Below, in pieces: positions 15,577-24,887 of a stretch of DNA of 31,516 nt. Position 1 is the stretch's first letter, and each line of letters begins with the position of its first letter. Source of the stretch: Ruminococcus sp. (lineage in GTDB: Bacteria > Bacillota_A > Clostridia > Oscillospirales > Ruminococcaceae); NCBI GenBank assembly GCA_017418765.1, contig JAFOMV010000174.1:1-31516 (forward strand). Reading direction: 5' to 3'. A model generated the notes under the pieces. The model was not told the origin of the DNA, ran no database searches, and saw only the letters and a program-made list of their open reading frames with translations. The translations under genes and the position numbers were made by a program.

Positions 15577-16536
15577 ATGTCAGACAATTTTATGGTTTCA
15601 CTTCAGCGTCTTATCGACGAATTCAAGCTTGAGGTGATATATATTCACAAAGATGCAAACGATATCATGATCGATGAAAACGATGTAAACCGTCCCGGAC
15701 TTCAGCTTATGGGATTCTATGAATATTTCAATCCTGAGCGTATACAGATCATAGGAAAGATGGAGTTCGCATATCTTTCTACTATAGATGAGAAAACAAG
15801 ACGTGAACGCTTACAGCTTCTTTTTTCTCAGAGGATACCAGCACTGATAATAACAAGAGAGCTTCCGTATTTTGCAGAAATGCTTGAACTGGCAAAGGAG
15901 TTTGAAGTTCCGCTTCTCAGAAGCAAGGAGAGTACATCCAACTTTATGTCGGGGCTTATCGCATTCCTTAATCTTACACTTGCGCCAAGAATTACACGTC
16001 ACGGCGTACTCATTGAGATATACGGTGAAGGCGTATTCATAACGGGTGAAAGCGGTGTGGGCAAGAGCGAAACTGCTATAGAGCTTGTTAAGCGTGGACA
16101 CAGACTTGTTGCCGATGATGCGGTAGAGATACGAAAGGTATCAAATATCAGCCTTGTAGGAAGCTCGCCTGACAATATCCGTCACTTCCTTGAGCTTCGT
16201 GGTATCGGTATCATCAATGCAAGAAGACTTTTCGGTATCGGTGCTGTTAAGACAACTGAAAAGCTTGACCTTGTAGTCGAACTGGAACAGTGGAATTCTG
16301 AAAAAATGTATGACCGTATGGGCGTTGATACAGAATTTGTATCGATCCTCGGCGTAAAAGTACCTTCTCTGACTATTCCTGTAAAACCGGGACGTAACCT
16401 TGCGGTAATTCTCGAAGTAGCCGCAATGAACAACAGACAGAAGAAGATGGGCTATAATGCAGCAAGAGAACTTCTTAATCGTCTTGGTATGGAATCAGAT
16501 GCTAAAGAGATCGTAAGAGATTATGAGTCTTTCTGA
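15577..16536 (+). CDS. hprK: HPr kinase/phosphorylase
   Basis: Bifunctional enzyme that phosphorylates and dephosphorylates HPr at Ser46 and so sets carbon catabolite control in Firmicutes. The N-terminal domain (about 1-130) precedes TRHGVLIEIYGEG, with the conserved His. Walker A GESGVGKS is at residues 157-164, and the signature LELRGIGIINARRLFG follows. Length is 319 aa, typical. The start at 15577 is set by AGGAGGA (15564-15570); a longer frame from 15532 lacks such a site and is not conserved. It leads a string with murB, rapZ, whiA and dnaE. Its own promoter is not visible. Confidence 0.97.
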   Translation: MSDNFMVSLQRLIDEFKLEVIYIHKDANDIMIDENDVNRPGLQLMGFYEYFNPERIQIIGKMEFAYLSTIDEKTRRERLQLLFSQRIPALIITRELPYFAEMLELAKEFEVPLLRSKESTSNFMSGLIAFLNLTLAPRITRHGVLIEIYGEGVFITGESGVGKSETAIELVKRGHRLVADDAVEIRKVSNISLVGSSPDNIRHFLELRGIGIINARRLFGIGAVKTTEKLDLVVELEQWNSEKMYDRMGVDTEFVSILGVKVPSLTIPVKPGRNLAVILEVAAMNNRQKKMGYNAARELLNRLGMESDAKEIVRDYESF

Positions 16537-16566
16537 TAATATCAATCACTATTTTTGGGGGTAACT

Positions 16567-17472
16567 ATGTTAAATTTGACAGAACTTACACAGCTTTGTG
16601 TTGAACTTGGATGTAAGATCACACCAGAATGTCCGCTAAGCGAATACATAACATTCAGATTCGGCGGCCCTTGCAGAGCTTTGATCAGTATCAATTCAGC
16701 ATCTTCTGCTGCCAGTTTGCTAAGGTATCTGAAGGATAATTCCATAAAATATGGTATACTCGGACGAGGAAGCAATGTAATAGTCTCTGATGATGGATTT
16801 GATGGAGTCATACTTCTTTTCGGAAGTGATTTTGCATCTATTGAACTGGATGGAAATACAATGCGCTGTGATGCCGGTGCATTGCTTGCATCAGCATGTG
16901 TCCACGCTCAGCAGCAGGGGCTTTCAGGAATGGAGAATCTTTTTGGTATACCCGGAACAGTAGGCGGTGCTCTTTACATGAATGCAGGCGCATACGGCAG
17001 CGAAATGAAGGATGTAGTTGTCAGTGCGGAATATATTGATGATGACTGTTTGATAAAGAATATAGATGCCGAAGACATGGATCTTTCGTACAGACATAGT
17101 TTTTTCTCAGGCAGCGGTAAGATAATCACATCAGTCACTATGAAACTGGACAGTGGTGAGCCGTCTGCGATCAAAGCTGCTATGAATGAATGTATGAATA
17201 AGAGAAGTTCAAAGCAGCCTCTTGAATATCCAAGTGCAGGCAGTACATTCAAGCGCCCTGAAGGAAGCTACGCATCACTGCTTATCGATCAGTGCGGACT
17301 TAAAGGACTTTCATGCGGCGGTGCAATGGTAAGCGAAAAACACAGCGGATTCGTAATAAATAAGGGGTATGCGACTTGTGCAGATGTACTTGAACTCTGC
17401 GAAAAAGTCAAGGATATTGTAAAGGAAAAGACAGGTTATGTTCTCGAACTGGAACCTGTTATCCTTAAATAA
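16567..17472 (+). CDS. murB: UDP-N-acetylenolpyruvoylglucosamine reductase
   Basis: FAD- and NADPH-dependent enzyme that reduces enolpyruvyl-UDP-GlcNAc to UDP-MurNAc in peptidoglycan precursor synthesis. FAD-binding motifs are GRGSNVIVSDDGFDG and the long GIPGTVGGALYMNAGAYG. SYRHSFFSG follows. The catalytic serine lies in SAGSTFKRP and the catalytic glutamate in LELEPVIL at the C-terminus. It lacks the extra loop of E. coli type I MurB, so it is the shorter type II form (301 aa). The ATG at 16567 is used, with GGGGG (16557-16561) upstream; a TTG at 16555 is in frame but less likely. It lies between hprK and rapZ, as in many clostridia. Confidence 0.96.
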   Translation: MLNLTELTQLCVELGCKITPECPLSEYITFRFGGPCRALISINSASSAASLLRYLKDNSIKYGILGRGSNVIVSDDGFDGVILLFGSDFASIELDGNTMRCDAGALLASACVHAQQQGLSGMENLFGIPGTVGGALYMNAGAYGSEMKDVVVSAEYIDDDCLIKNIDAEDMDLSYRHSFFSGSGKIITSVTMKLDSGEPSAIKAAMNECMNKRSSKQPLEYPSAGSTFKRPEGSYASLLIDQCGLKGLSCGGAMVSEKHSGFVINKGYATCADVLELCEKVKDIVKEKTGYVLELEPVILK

Positions 17473-17501
17473 TCATAAGGAATAAACATAAGGAGTTTTT
17501 T

Positions 17502-18377
17502 ATGGAGCTTTTAATTGTAACGGGAATGTCAGGATCAGGTAAATCCAGCGTTATGGATGTAATGGAGGATATAGGTTATTATTGTATAGATAATATCCCC
17601 CCAATGCTGATATCGCAGTTTGTTGATCTGTGCAGGCAGTCTGAAACAGGTATTGACAAGATAGCTGCTGCGGTAGATATACGTTCAGGAGATATGTTTG
17701 CTGAGATATTCCGTTCATGGCAAAAGCTTAGGGCAAACAGCGATATATCTGTAAAAGTTTTGTTTATCGAAGCAAAAGATGAGGTTCTTATAAAGAGGTA
17801 TAAAGAGACAAGAAGAAAACATCCACTGGATGAAAAATTCAACGGCAATATGCATGAGGCCATAAGATATGAATGGCAGCAGCTTTCACAGCTGAGAGAA
17901 ATAGCTGATTACTATATTGAAACATCTGAGCTTAGTGCTTCTCAGCTTAAAGAGCAGATAAAAAAACTATTCCTTGAAAGGGATTCTGATTCACTTGCTA
18001 TTAAGGTCATGTCATTTGGTTTCAAATACGGAGTTTCGACGGAATCAGATCTTGTTTTTGATGTAAGATGTCTGCCTAATCCGTTTTATATCCCTGAATT
18101 AAGAAATCATACAGGTCTTGATCAGTGTGTGAGAGATTATGTTATGAAGCATGAAACTTCACAGAAACTGTTCTCTAAGTTGTGTGACCTCGTCGATTTT
18201 CTCATACCTATGTATGTTCAGGAGGGAAAAAGTCAGCTCGTTATAGCTTTTGGATGTACAGGCGGAAAACACCGTTCTATCACTTTTGCCGAGCTGATGG
18301 CTGAACATCTTATCAGTGAAAATTTCAAGGTGCAGAAATACCACCGTGATATAACAAAAGATAGAAAATTCGTTTAA
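17502..18377 (+). CDS. rapZ: RapZ/YvcJ nucleotide-binding protein
   Basis: P-loop protein of the YvcJ/RapZ family, 291 aa. Walker A GMSGSGKS is at residues 8-15, near the start as expected. The C-terminal part has FGFKYG, DVRCLPNPFY and GCTGGKHRSI, the conserved motifs of the domain that in E. coli RapZ binds the GlmY/GlmZ small RNAs and senses glucosamine-6-phosphate. In Firmicutes, YvcJ binds and hydrolyses nucleotides and affects competence in B. subtilis; RNA binding is not established there. AAGGAG precedes the ATG. It is followed directly by whiA; the YvcK gene usually found between them is missing. Confidence 0.95.
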   Translation: MELLIVTGMSGSGKSSVMDVMEDIGYYCIDNIPPMLISQFVDLCRQSETGIDKIAAAVDIRSGDMFAEIFRSWQKLRANSDISVKVLFIEAKDEVLIKRYKETRRKHPLDEKFNGNMHEAIRYEWQQLSQLREIADYYIETSELSASQLKEQIKKLFLERDSDSLAIKVMSFGFKYGVSTESDLVFDVRCLPNPFYIPELRNHTGLDQCVRDYVMKHETSQKLFSKLCDLVDFLIPMYVQEGKSQLVIAFGCTGGKHRSITFAELMAEHLISENFKVQKYHRDITKDRKFV

Positions 18378-18389
18378 GGAGTGTAGCTG

Positions 18390-19310
18390 ATGTCTTTCTC
18401 AAATGATGTAAGACAGGAGATATGTACGGCTGTCAGTGACAAGGATAAACGCTTTGCCTGTTTGTACGGAATGATCCTTTTCGGGCGCACACTTTCAAAT
18501 GAACTCATATGTTTTCAGACAGAGAGCCTGACGTCATCCGAGCAGTTCGCTTCGCTTTTCCATGCGGTGTTCAAACGTGAGATACAGTGCAGGGAACATA
18601 TAAGACGCAGCGGCACGGTGCTCTATATCTATGAGATCACCGATCCTGAACTGATAGGTGAGATATTCAATAAATACAAGCTCTCTGAAAATGAGAGGAT
18701 GATAGATTCCGAGATTATTGCAACCAGTAGTCTCGGAGTTTTTACAGCAGGAGTGTTTCTCGCCTGCGGAAGTGTGAATGATCCGTCAAAGGAGTATCAT
18801 ATGGAGTTCACTGTTCCTGAGGAGGGATTAGCTGAACAGCTTTCAACTCTGCTCGGAGATATCGGAGTTACAGCCAAGACTGTTCTCCGCAGAGGACAGC
18901 ATATCGTATATATTAAAGGAAGCGAATCGATAGAAGATACACTTACATTCATAGGTGCACAGCAGTGTACCCTTGAGCTTATGAATGTTAAGATATACAA
19001 AGATGTAAGAAATAAAGCGAACCGCATTGCCAACTGTGATGCGGCTAATATCGATAAGGTCGTAGATGCGGCGATGAAGCAGATCGAAGATATCACCTAT
19101 ATTGAAAAGACCAAAGGACTTGACTATCTTTCTGACGAACTTCGAGAGCTTGCCGAGCTCAGACTTGATAACGTAGATATGAGCCTGAAGGAGATAGGTG
19201 ACAACCTGACTGTGCCTATAAGCCGTTCGGGAGTGAATCACCGTTTCCGCAAAATAGCAAAGATAGCCGAAGATCTGAGAAACGGAGGAGTAAAAGATGA
19301 ACAGCAGTGA
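18390..19310 (+). CDS. whiA: WhiA DNA-binding protein
   Basis: WhiA/YvcL family protein, 306 aa. The N-terminal two-thirds resembles a degenerate LAGLIDADG homing-endonuclease fold, with the family opening MSFSNDVRQEIC. The C-terminal helix-turn-helix contains SLKEIGDNLTVPISRSGVNH followed by RFRKIAKIAEDLR, as in other WhiA proteins. In Streptomyces it activates sporulation-linked cell division genes; in Bacillus it influences cell division and chromosome segregation. It starts 12 bases after rapZ and its last 14 bases overlap the dnaE start. Confidence 0.95.
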   Translation: MSFSNDVRQEICTAVSDKDKRFACLYGMILFGRTLSNELICFQTESLTSSEQFASLFHAVFKREIQCREHIRRSGTVLYIYEITDPELIGEIFNKYKLSENERMIDSEIIATSSLGVFTAGVFLACGSVNDPSKEYHMEFTVPEEGLAEQLSTLLGDIGVTAKTVLRRGQHIVYIKGSESIEDTLTFIGAQQCTLELMNVKIYKDVRNKANRIANCDAANIDKVVDAAMKQIEDITYIEKTKGLDYLSDELRELAELRLDNVDMSLKEIGDNLTVPISRSGVNHRFRKIAKIAEDLRNGGVKDEQQ

Positions 19311-22300
19311 TTTCGTTCACCTCCACCTCCATACTGAATACAGCCTTCTTGACGGCGCTTGCAGACTGAAGCCGCTTATGGAACATATAAAGTCTCTGGG
19401 GCAAACAGCTGTTGCAATAACCGATCACGGAAATATGTATGGTGCTGTTGAATTCTGGAATGAGGCAAAAAAAGCAGGTATCAAACCAATAATCGGCTGC
19501 GAAGTGTATGTGGCAAGACGTACAAGACATGACCGTGAACCTAAACTGGACAGTTCACCCTATCATCTGATACTTCTATGCAAAAACAATGAAGGCTATA
19601 AGAATCTTGTCAAGCTTGTCTCGATAGCAAGCATTGAGGGCTTTTACAATAAACCGAGAGTTGACCTTGAACTGCTGAAAAAGTACCACGATGGACTTAT
19701 ATGCCTTTCTGCCTGCCTTGCAGGAGAGATACCACGTCTGCTGAATAACGGCACTTACGAGGAAGCCAAAGCTGTGGCTATACTTTATCTTGAAATTTTC
19801 GGTGAGGGCAATTATTTCATCGAAGTTCAGGATCACGGTATTGCGGCTGAGAGAAAGATACTTCCTCATTTGTACAGATTGTCTGAGGAAACAGGCATCC
19901 CCCTTGCGGCTACTAATGACTGCCACTATATCAGCAAGGAGGACGCAGAAATGCAGAATGTCCTCATCTGCATACAGACAGGCAAAATACTCGGTGAGCC
20001 AAATGGCATGAGTTTCGAGACTGATGAATTTTATGTGAAGTCTACTGAGGAAATGGCTCAGCTTTTTGCAGGCCATGAGGAGGCTTTGAAGAATACTGCA
20101 CGTATCGCTGAGATGTGCAATGTGGAATTTGAATTCGGCAATATCAAGCTCCCGAAATTCACAGTTGAGGGAGTGTCTGACAATGAAGCTTACTTCCGTG
20201 ACCTTTGCCGAAAGGGAATGTATGAGCGTTACGGCGATTCACCTGATCCTAAGGTTGAGGAAAGGCTTGAATACGAATTGTCTGTCATCACAAGAATGGG
20301 CTATACAGACTACTTTTTAATTGTCTGGGATTTTATCAGATACGCACGCAGTCACAATGTCCCTGTAGGCCCCGGCAGAGGCTCTGGTGCAGGAAGTCTA
20401 TGTGCTTACTGCATCGGCATTACAGGTATTGACCCTATGAAGTTCAATCTTCTTTTTGAGCGCTTCCTTAATCCTGAGCGAGTAAGTATGCCCGATTTCG
20501 ATATAGATTTCTGTATAGAGGGAAGACAAAGCGTCAAGGACTACGTTGTACGCAAATACGGCAAGGACTATGTCTCGGAAATAATTGCATTCGATACGCT
20601 GAAAGCCCGTGCTGCCGTAAGAGATACAGGGCGTGTCATGAGCCTGCCTTATGCGTTGTGCGATAAGGTAGCAAAGCAGATAGACATGAGGAATACTCTT
20701 GATGATGCTTTGAGGGAATCCGAAGAACTTGCACAGCTTTACAAGAGCGACAGAAGTGTTAAGAAGCTTATCGATACTGCAAAAAAGCTGGAAGGTATGC
20801 CTCGTCATGCTTCTACTCATGCGGCAGGTGTTGTTATCTCAGCAGTACCGCTCAGCGACCTTGTACCGCTTCAGAAGAACGATGACACTGTAGTAACGCA
20901 GTACACAATGACTATTCTCGAATCTCTTGGACTGCTGAAAATGGACTTTCTCGGTCTTCGCAACCTTACGATCATTCGTGACACTGTAAATGAGATCCGC
21001 AGAAGTGAGCCTGAATTTGACATAGATAAAATAGATTTTGCAGATCAGAACGTCTACAAAATGCTGTCGGACGGCGACACCTGCGGTGTTTTTCAGTTTG
21101 AGAGTGCAGGCATGACAGCGAGACTGATGGAGCTTTGTCCCGAAAGACTGGAGGATCTGATAGTTATTCTGTCTCTGTATCGTCCGGGACCTATGAAGTC
21201 TATTCCCGTTTATATCGAGAATAAAAAGCATCCTGAGAGTATAAAGTACAAGCATCCCATACTGAAAGATATTCTTGCGGACACATACGGCTGTATGGTC
21301 TATCAGGAGCAGGTAATGGAGATATGCCGTAAAATGGCGGGATATTCCTATGGACACGCTGATATCGTCCGCAGGGCGATGGCTAAGAAAAAGCATGACG
21401 TTATGCTCGAAGAACGTGAGAAGTTCGTAGCAGGTTCCGTTGAAAAAGGAGTTTCCGAAACTGTGGCAAATGAAGTTTTTGACGAAATGGTCAGCTTTGC
21501 GTCCTATGCTTTCAATAAATCCCATGCGGCGGCTTATGCATATCTTGCATATCAGACCGCCTATCTGAAATATCACTATCGTGGTATCTACATGGCGGCG
21601 CTGATGTCAAGCGTTATGGGCAGCAGCGACAAGCTTGCGGAGTATATCAATTCCTGCCGTGACAATGGGATAAAAGTCTGCTGTCCTGATGTCAACAAGA
21701 GTTTCAAGGGATTCACTTTCAAGGACGGTGTAATGTATTTCGGTCTGCTTGCTATAAAAAATGCAGGCAGTGGTCTTGCTGACAAGCTTATCCTTGACAG
21801 GCAGCAGCATGGCGATTTCAAAGGATTACAGGATTTCTGCGAGCGTATCGAAGGACGTGAACTAAACAAGAAGGCTCTTGAAAATATGATAAAAGCCGGA
21901 GCCTTTGACGGCCTCGGACTTAACAGGAGACAAATGCTCGAACATTATGAGGAGCTGATCAATGCGGCACAAGAAGGCAAGAGGGGAGTAATGGACGGTC
22001 AGCTTGGACTTTTCGGAGCTGAAGAAAACCATCAGATGAGTATAAGGATATCTTCTCGCCCTGAATTTGAAAATAAAATGCTGTTTGCGATGGAGAAAGA
22101 AGCAGTGGGAATGTTCCTGAGCGGTAGTCCGCTTGATTCTTATGAATGGATAAGTGAACTGTTACACACTTCTGATATTGGCAGTATCGTCTCGGAATCA
22201 GATCATAAAGACGGCGATAATGTCAGAATTCTTGCTGTGGTTGAAAACAGTAAAGCACATATCACCAAGAAAGGTGATAAAATGTGCTTTGTTGAATTAT

Positions 22301-22704
22301 CTGATGGTACAGGAAGCATAGAATGTGTTGCGTTCCCTGATCTATACGCTTTGAATTCATCTAAATTCAATGATGGAGAAGTTTTGCTCATAGGCGGCAG
22401 GATATCGGTGAAGGATGACAAGGTAACGCTGATATGTACAAGTGCTGCTTCTGAAAGAGAATTTGAACTGCTTGTTTCAAATATGAAGCTGTGTATAAAA
22501 ACTGTTTCAAGCAAAGCGGCTGTTACTGCGGAACTTGCAGAATTATGCAGAGCTTTTAAGGGGAATACAGAGATCTGTTTTTACCTTACAGATATTAAAA
22601 AGATCGTTATGCCAAAAAACAGGCTTTCCATGACTGTAGATCGTAATTCATTTGAAAAACTGAAGGATCTGTTCGATATTTCGCAGATAGGTCTTATACA
22701 TTGA
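19297..22704 (+). CDS. dnaE: DNA polymerase III alpha subunit (DnaE)
   Basis: C-family replicative DNA polymerase of 1135 aa. The PHP domain opens with FVHLHLHTEYSLLDGA and carries TDHGN. The polymerase core has GPGRGSGAGS and the catalytic aspartates D402 and D404 in PDFDIDF, with the third at D550 in MDFLGLRN. A tandem helix-hairpin-helix region and an OB fold (about residues 970-1050) follow. There is no 3'-5' exonuclease domain, which separates it from PolC. Firmicutes generally carry both enzymes; DnaE extends primers before handing over to PolC. The gene overlaps whiA by 14 bases, so it is coupled to that operon. Confidence 0.97.
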   Translation: MNSSDFVHLHLHTEYSLLDGACRLKPLMEHIKSLGQTAVAITDHGNMYGAVEFWNEAKKAGIKPIIGCEVYVARRTRHDREPKLDSSPYHLILLCKNNEGYKNLVKLVSIASIEGFYNKPRVDLELLKKYHDGLICLSACLAGEIPRLLNNGTYEEAKAVAILYLEIFGEGNYFIEVQDHGIAAERKILPHLYRLSEETGIPLAATNDCHYISKEDAEMQNVLICIQTGKILGEPNGMSFETDEFYVKSTEEMAQLFAGHEEALKNTARIAEMCNVEFEFGNIKLPKFTVEGVSDNEAYFRDLCRKGMYERYGDSPDPKVEERLEYELSVITRMGYTDYFLIVWDFIRYARSHNVPVGPGRGSGAGSLCAYCIGITGIDPMKFNLLFERFLNPERVSMPDFDIDFCIEGRQSVKDYVVRKYGKDYVSEIIAFDTLKARAAVRDTGRVMSLPYALCDKVAKQIDMRNTLDDALRESEELAQLYKSDRSVKKLIDTAKKLEGMPRHASTHAAGVVISAVPLSDLVPLQKNDDTVVTQYTMTILESLGLLKMDFLGLRNLTIIRDTVNEIRRSEPEFDIDKIDFADQNVYKMLSDGDTCGVFQFESAGMTARLMELCPERLEDLIVILSLYRPGPMKSIPVYIENKKHPESIKYKHPILKDILADTYGCMVYQEQVMEICRKMAGYSYGHADIVRRAMAKKKHDVMLEEREKFVAGSVEKGVSETVANEVFDEMVSFASYAFNKSHAAAYAYLAYQTAYLKYHYRGIYMAALMSSVMGSSDKLAEYINSCRDNGIKVCCPDVNKSFKGFTFKDGVMYFGLLAIKNAGSGLADKLILDRQQHGDFKGLQDFCERIEGRELNKKALENMIKAGAFDGLGLNRRQMLEHYEELINAAQEGKRGVMDGQLGLFGAEENHQMSIRISSRPEFENKMLFAMEKEAVGMFLSGSPLDSYEWISELLHTSDIGSIVSESDHKDGDNVRILAVVENSKAHITKKGDKMCFVELSDGTGSIECVAFPDLYALNSSKFNDGEVLLIGGRISVKDDKVTLICTSAASEREFELLVSNMKLCIKTVSSKAAVTAELAELCRAFKGNTEICFYLTDIKKIVMPKNRLSMTVDRNSFEKLKDLFDISQIGLIH

Positions 22705-22741
22705 TGACTGAAATAAATTTGAAATATTACGGAAAAAATAC

Positions 22742-22770
22742 TTGACATTTTTTCTACAAAGTAGTAAAAT
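22742..22770 (+). promoter_or_regulatory. Promoter of pfkA
   Basis: TTGACA (22742-22747), 17 bp spacer, TAAAAT (22765-22770). The -35 matches the consensus fully. It lies in the 138-base gap after dnaE and leaves a leader of roughly 65 bases. Confidence 0.85.
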
Positions 22771-22842
22771 ATAAGAGTATGGAATTTTGTTGCGGTTTTA
22801 CCGTGAATTATAATATTGCCTTGTGCAGAATGGAGAATTAGT

Positions 22843-23805
22843 ATGATCAAGAAAATCGGTGTTTTAACAAGCGGCGGAGATGCCCCTGGAATGAACGCTG
22901 CTGTAAGAGCTGTTGTCAGAACTGCTCTTAGTAAAGGTATGGAGGTATACGGTGTCCGCAGAGGATATGTAGGTCTCATCAACGGCGATATCTTTCAGAT
23001 GGATGAAAGAAGTGTTTCTGATATTATTCATACGGGCGGTACAGTACTCTACACAGCAAGATGCCCTGAGTTCAGAACTCAGGAAGGCGTTGCTAAGGCT
23101 AAGGCTCAGTGTGATGAACTCGGTATCGAAGGTCTTGTTGTTATCGGCGGTGATGGTTCATTCAGAGGTGCAGCTGATCTTTCTGCTATGGGTGTTCTTT
23201 GTATCGGTATCCCCGGTACAATTGACAACGATATTTCCTGCACTGATTATACTATCGGCTTTGATACAGCTATGAACACAGCAATGGAGCTTATCGACAA
23301 GCTTCGTGATACATCACAGTCACATGACAGAATCTCTGTTGTTGAAGTAATGGGCAGAGGTGCTGGACATATTGCTGTAAATACAGGTATTGCCTGCGGT
23401 GCTACAGATATCATTACTAAGGAAGTTCCTTATGATCTTGATTCCATCGCCAACACTATGCTTGCTAAAAAGGCAAAGGGTAAGCAGAACTTCGTTGTTA
23501 TCGTTGCAGAGAGCATCGGTCATTCACAGGAGATCGCTACTATACTTCAGGAAAAGACAGGCATCGAGGCAAGAGCTACTATCCTCGGTCATGTTCAGAG
23601 AGGCGGTTCACCTACAGTAAGAGACAGAGTGGAAGCTACAAGAATGGGCTATTATGCTGTTGAATTGCTTGAACAGGGTATCGGCAATCGTGTTGTTGGT
23701 ATCAAGGACAGTGAGATCGTGGATTATGATATCCAGGAGGCACTCGCAATGTCTAAGGCTTATGATGAAAAGCTCCATCATATCGCTGAGCAGATCGCAT
23801 TCTGA
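22843..23805 (+). CDS. pfkA: ATP-dependent 6-phosphofructokinase
   Basis: Glycolytic enzyme that phosphorylates fructose 6-phosphate. Length is 320 aa, like bacterial PfkA. Motifs: TSGGDAPGMNAAVRAVVR, GGDGSFRGA with Gly at the position that selects ATP over pyrophosphate, the catalytic PGTIDND, and EVMGRGAGHIA. GGAG before ATTAGT and the ATG at 22843 sets the start; a longer frame from 22816 is not conserved. It has its own promoter and a strong terminator, so it is expressed as a single gene, although clostridia often have it next to dnaE as here. Codon use looks strongly biased, as expected for an abundant enzyme. Confidence 0.97.
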   Translation: MIKKIGVLTSGGDAPGMNAAVRAVVRTALSKGMEVYGVRRGYVGLINGDIFQMDERSVSDIIHTGGTVLYTARCPEFRTQEGVAKAKAQCDELGIEGLVVIGGDGSFRGAADLSAMGVLCIGIPGTIDNDISCTDYTIGFDTAMNTAMELIDKLRDTSQSHDRISVVEVMGRGAGHIAVNTGIACGATDIITKEVPYDLDSIANTMLAKKAKGKQNFVVIVAESIGHSQEIATILQEKTGIEARATILGHVQRGGSPTVRDRVEATRMGYYAVELLEQGIGNRVVGIKDSEIVDYDIQEALAMSKAYDEKLHHIAEQIAF

Positions 23806-23823
23806 TAATAAAGGATAACGTAC

Positions 23824-23884
23824 ATATCCGCTTGCAATAACAAATGCTTTAAGTATTATCTGTTATTGCAGGCGGATATTTTTT
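23824..23884 (+). terminator. Terminator of pfkA
   Basis: A 19-bp stem (23824-23842 with 23861-23879) with one G-T pair, an 18-base loop and a following T-run (ATTTTTTATTT). It lies between convergent pfkA and the S1-domain gene; the minus side is less T-rich, so it mainly serves pfkA. Confidence 0.85.
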
Positions 23885-24806
23885 ATTTGAATTCAGTTAT
23901 TATCTTTTTGTTTGAACCATCAGGCGAATATCTCCATGTGGTAAGCTTTCCGGCAGATATGAAGTAATTGATCGCATGATGATTATCAGTAAGTTCACTG
24001 AATGAATCTACAATTATTAGTTTTACTTTCATTTTTTCGAGGATGATCGCTTTTATGTAGACACTGACTTTCTCCCCCGGAGCAATACCTTCCTTTGACT
24101 CTGCAAGACCCGCAAGATTAGGAGCAAGCTCAACGAATATACCGTAATCCTCAACTGAACGTACGATTCCTGACACAGTTTCACCTACAGCATACTTATC
24201 TGCATTTTCTTCCCATGTACCGAGCAGTTCCTTATGTGAGAGAAATACTCTGCCGTCTGTGACATTCTTCACGACCGCTTTTATATCCTGTCCTATATAA
24301 AAGCGGTCAGAGGGATGTGATATTCTTGAAACTGATATAGAGTCGATCGGTATAAGTGAGGGTATGCCGCAGCCTATATCTACAAAGGCGCCAAAATGCT
24401 CGATGTGAGTTACCCTTGCATCTATGATATCTCCTGAGGTAAGCTCTGAGATGTAATTACTGATACAATCAAGCTGTGAGGCTTTGCGTGATAGTATAGC
24501 TATGGTATGTCCATCACCATTCTTTTTTAAAGCTAATATTTTGAAGCGTACGATCCTGTTTACACGTGAGATAAGAGCAATATCTCTTGTTATGCCTTCA
24601 GCTATACCGACTGCTCCTTCTTCACGAGGGATGATACCTTTGCCGAATGGCAGATCAACAACAAGATCATGTGAACTTGTACACATTACCGCCTTAGCCT
24701 CAACGTCAGTTTTATTCTGAATTGCTTCTATAATACCTTTCTCTGATGAGATGTGATACTGATTCTCTTTTGTATCAAAAATACATCCTTCGGGTCTGAA
24801 ATCCAT
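23883..24806 (-). CDS. S1 RNA-binding domain protein
   Basis: 307-aa protein built from S1-type OB folds. Two clear S1 repeats are at about residues 125-200 (GDIIDARVTHIEHFGAFVDI and later VFLSHKEL) and 208-265 (VSGIVRSVEDYGIFVEL). A more divergent repeat at about 35-115 contains VVDLPFGKGIIPREE. It is much shorter than the six-domain E. coli ribosomal protein S1 and matches the short S1-like proteins of clostridia. It probably binds RNA, possibly on the ribosome. GGAGG lies 6 bases before the ATG at 24806. Its upstream neighbour on the same strand is the small unknown gene at 24888. A ribosomal protein S1 label would be an over-call. Confidence 0.85.
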   Translation of the reverse strand: MDFRPEGCIFDTKENQYHISSEKGIIEAIQNKTDVEAKAVMCTSSHDLVVDLPFGKGIIPREEGAVGIAEGITRDIALISRVNRIVRFKILALKKNGDGHTIAILSRKASQLDCISNYISELTSGDIIDARVTHIEHFGAFVDIGCGIPSLIPIDSISVSRISHPSDRFYIGQDIKAVVKNVTDGRVFLSHKELLGTWEENADKYAVGETVSGIVRSVEDYGIFVELAPNLAGLAESKEGIAPGEKVSVYIKAIILEKMKVKLIIVDSFSELTDNHHAINYFISAGKLTTWRYSPDGSNKKIITEFK

Positions 24807-24887
24807 GTTTTTACCTCCGCTTAGAAAATTTTAGAGATGCTGCTGACGTTTATCAGCACACTACATACTATGCCGAGGAAAGAGAGA

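Noticed and set aside
24842..24857. Small hairpin GCTGA-TCAGC between the unknown gene and the S1-domain gene
   Set aside because: The stem is only 5 bp and no T-run follows on the minus strand, so a terminator call is not justified.
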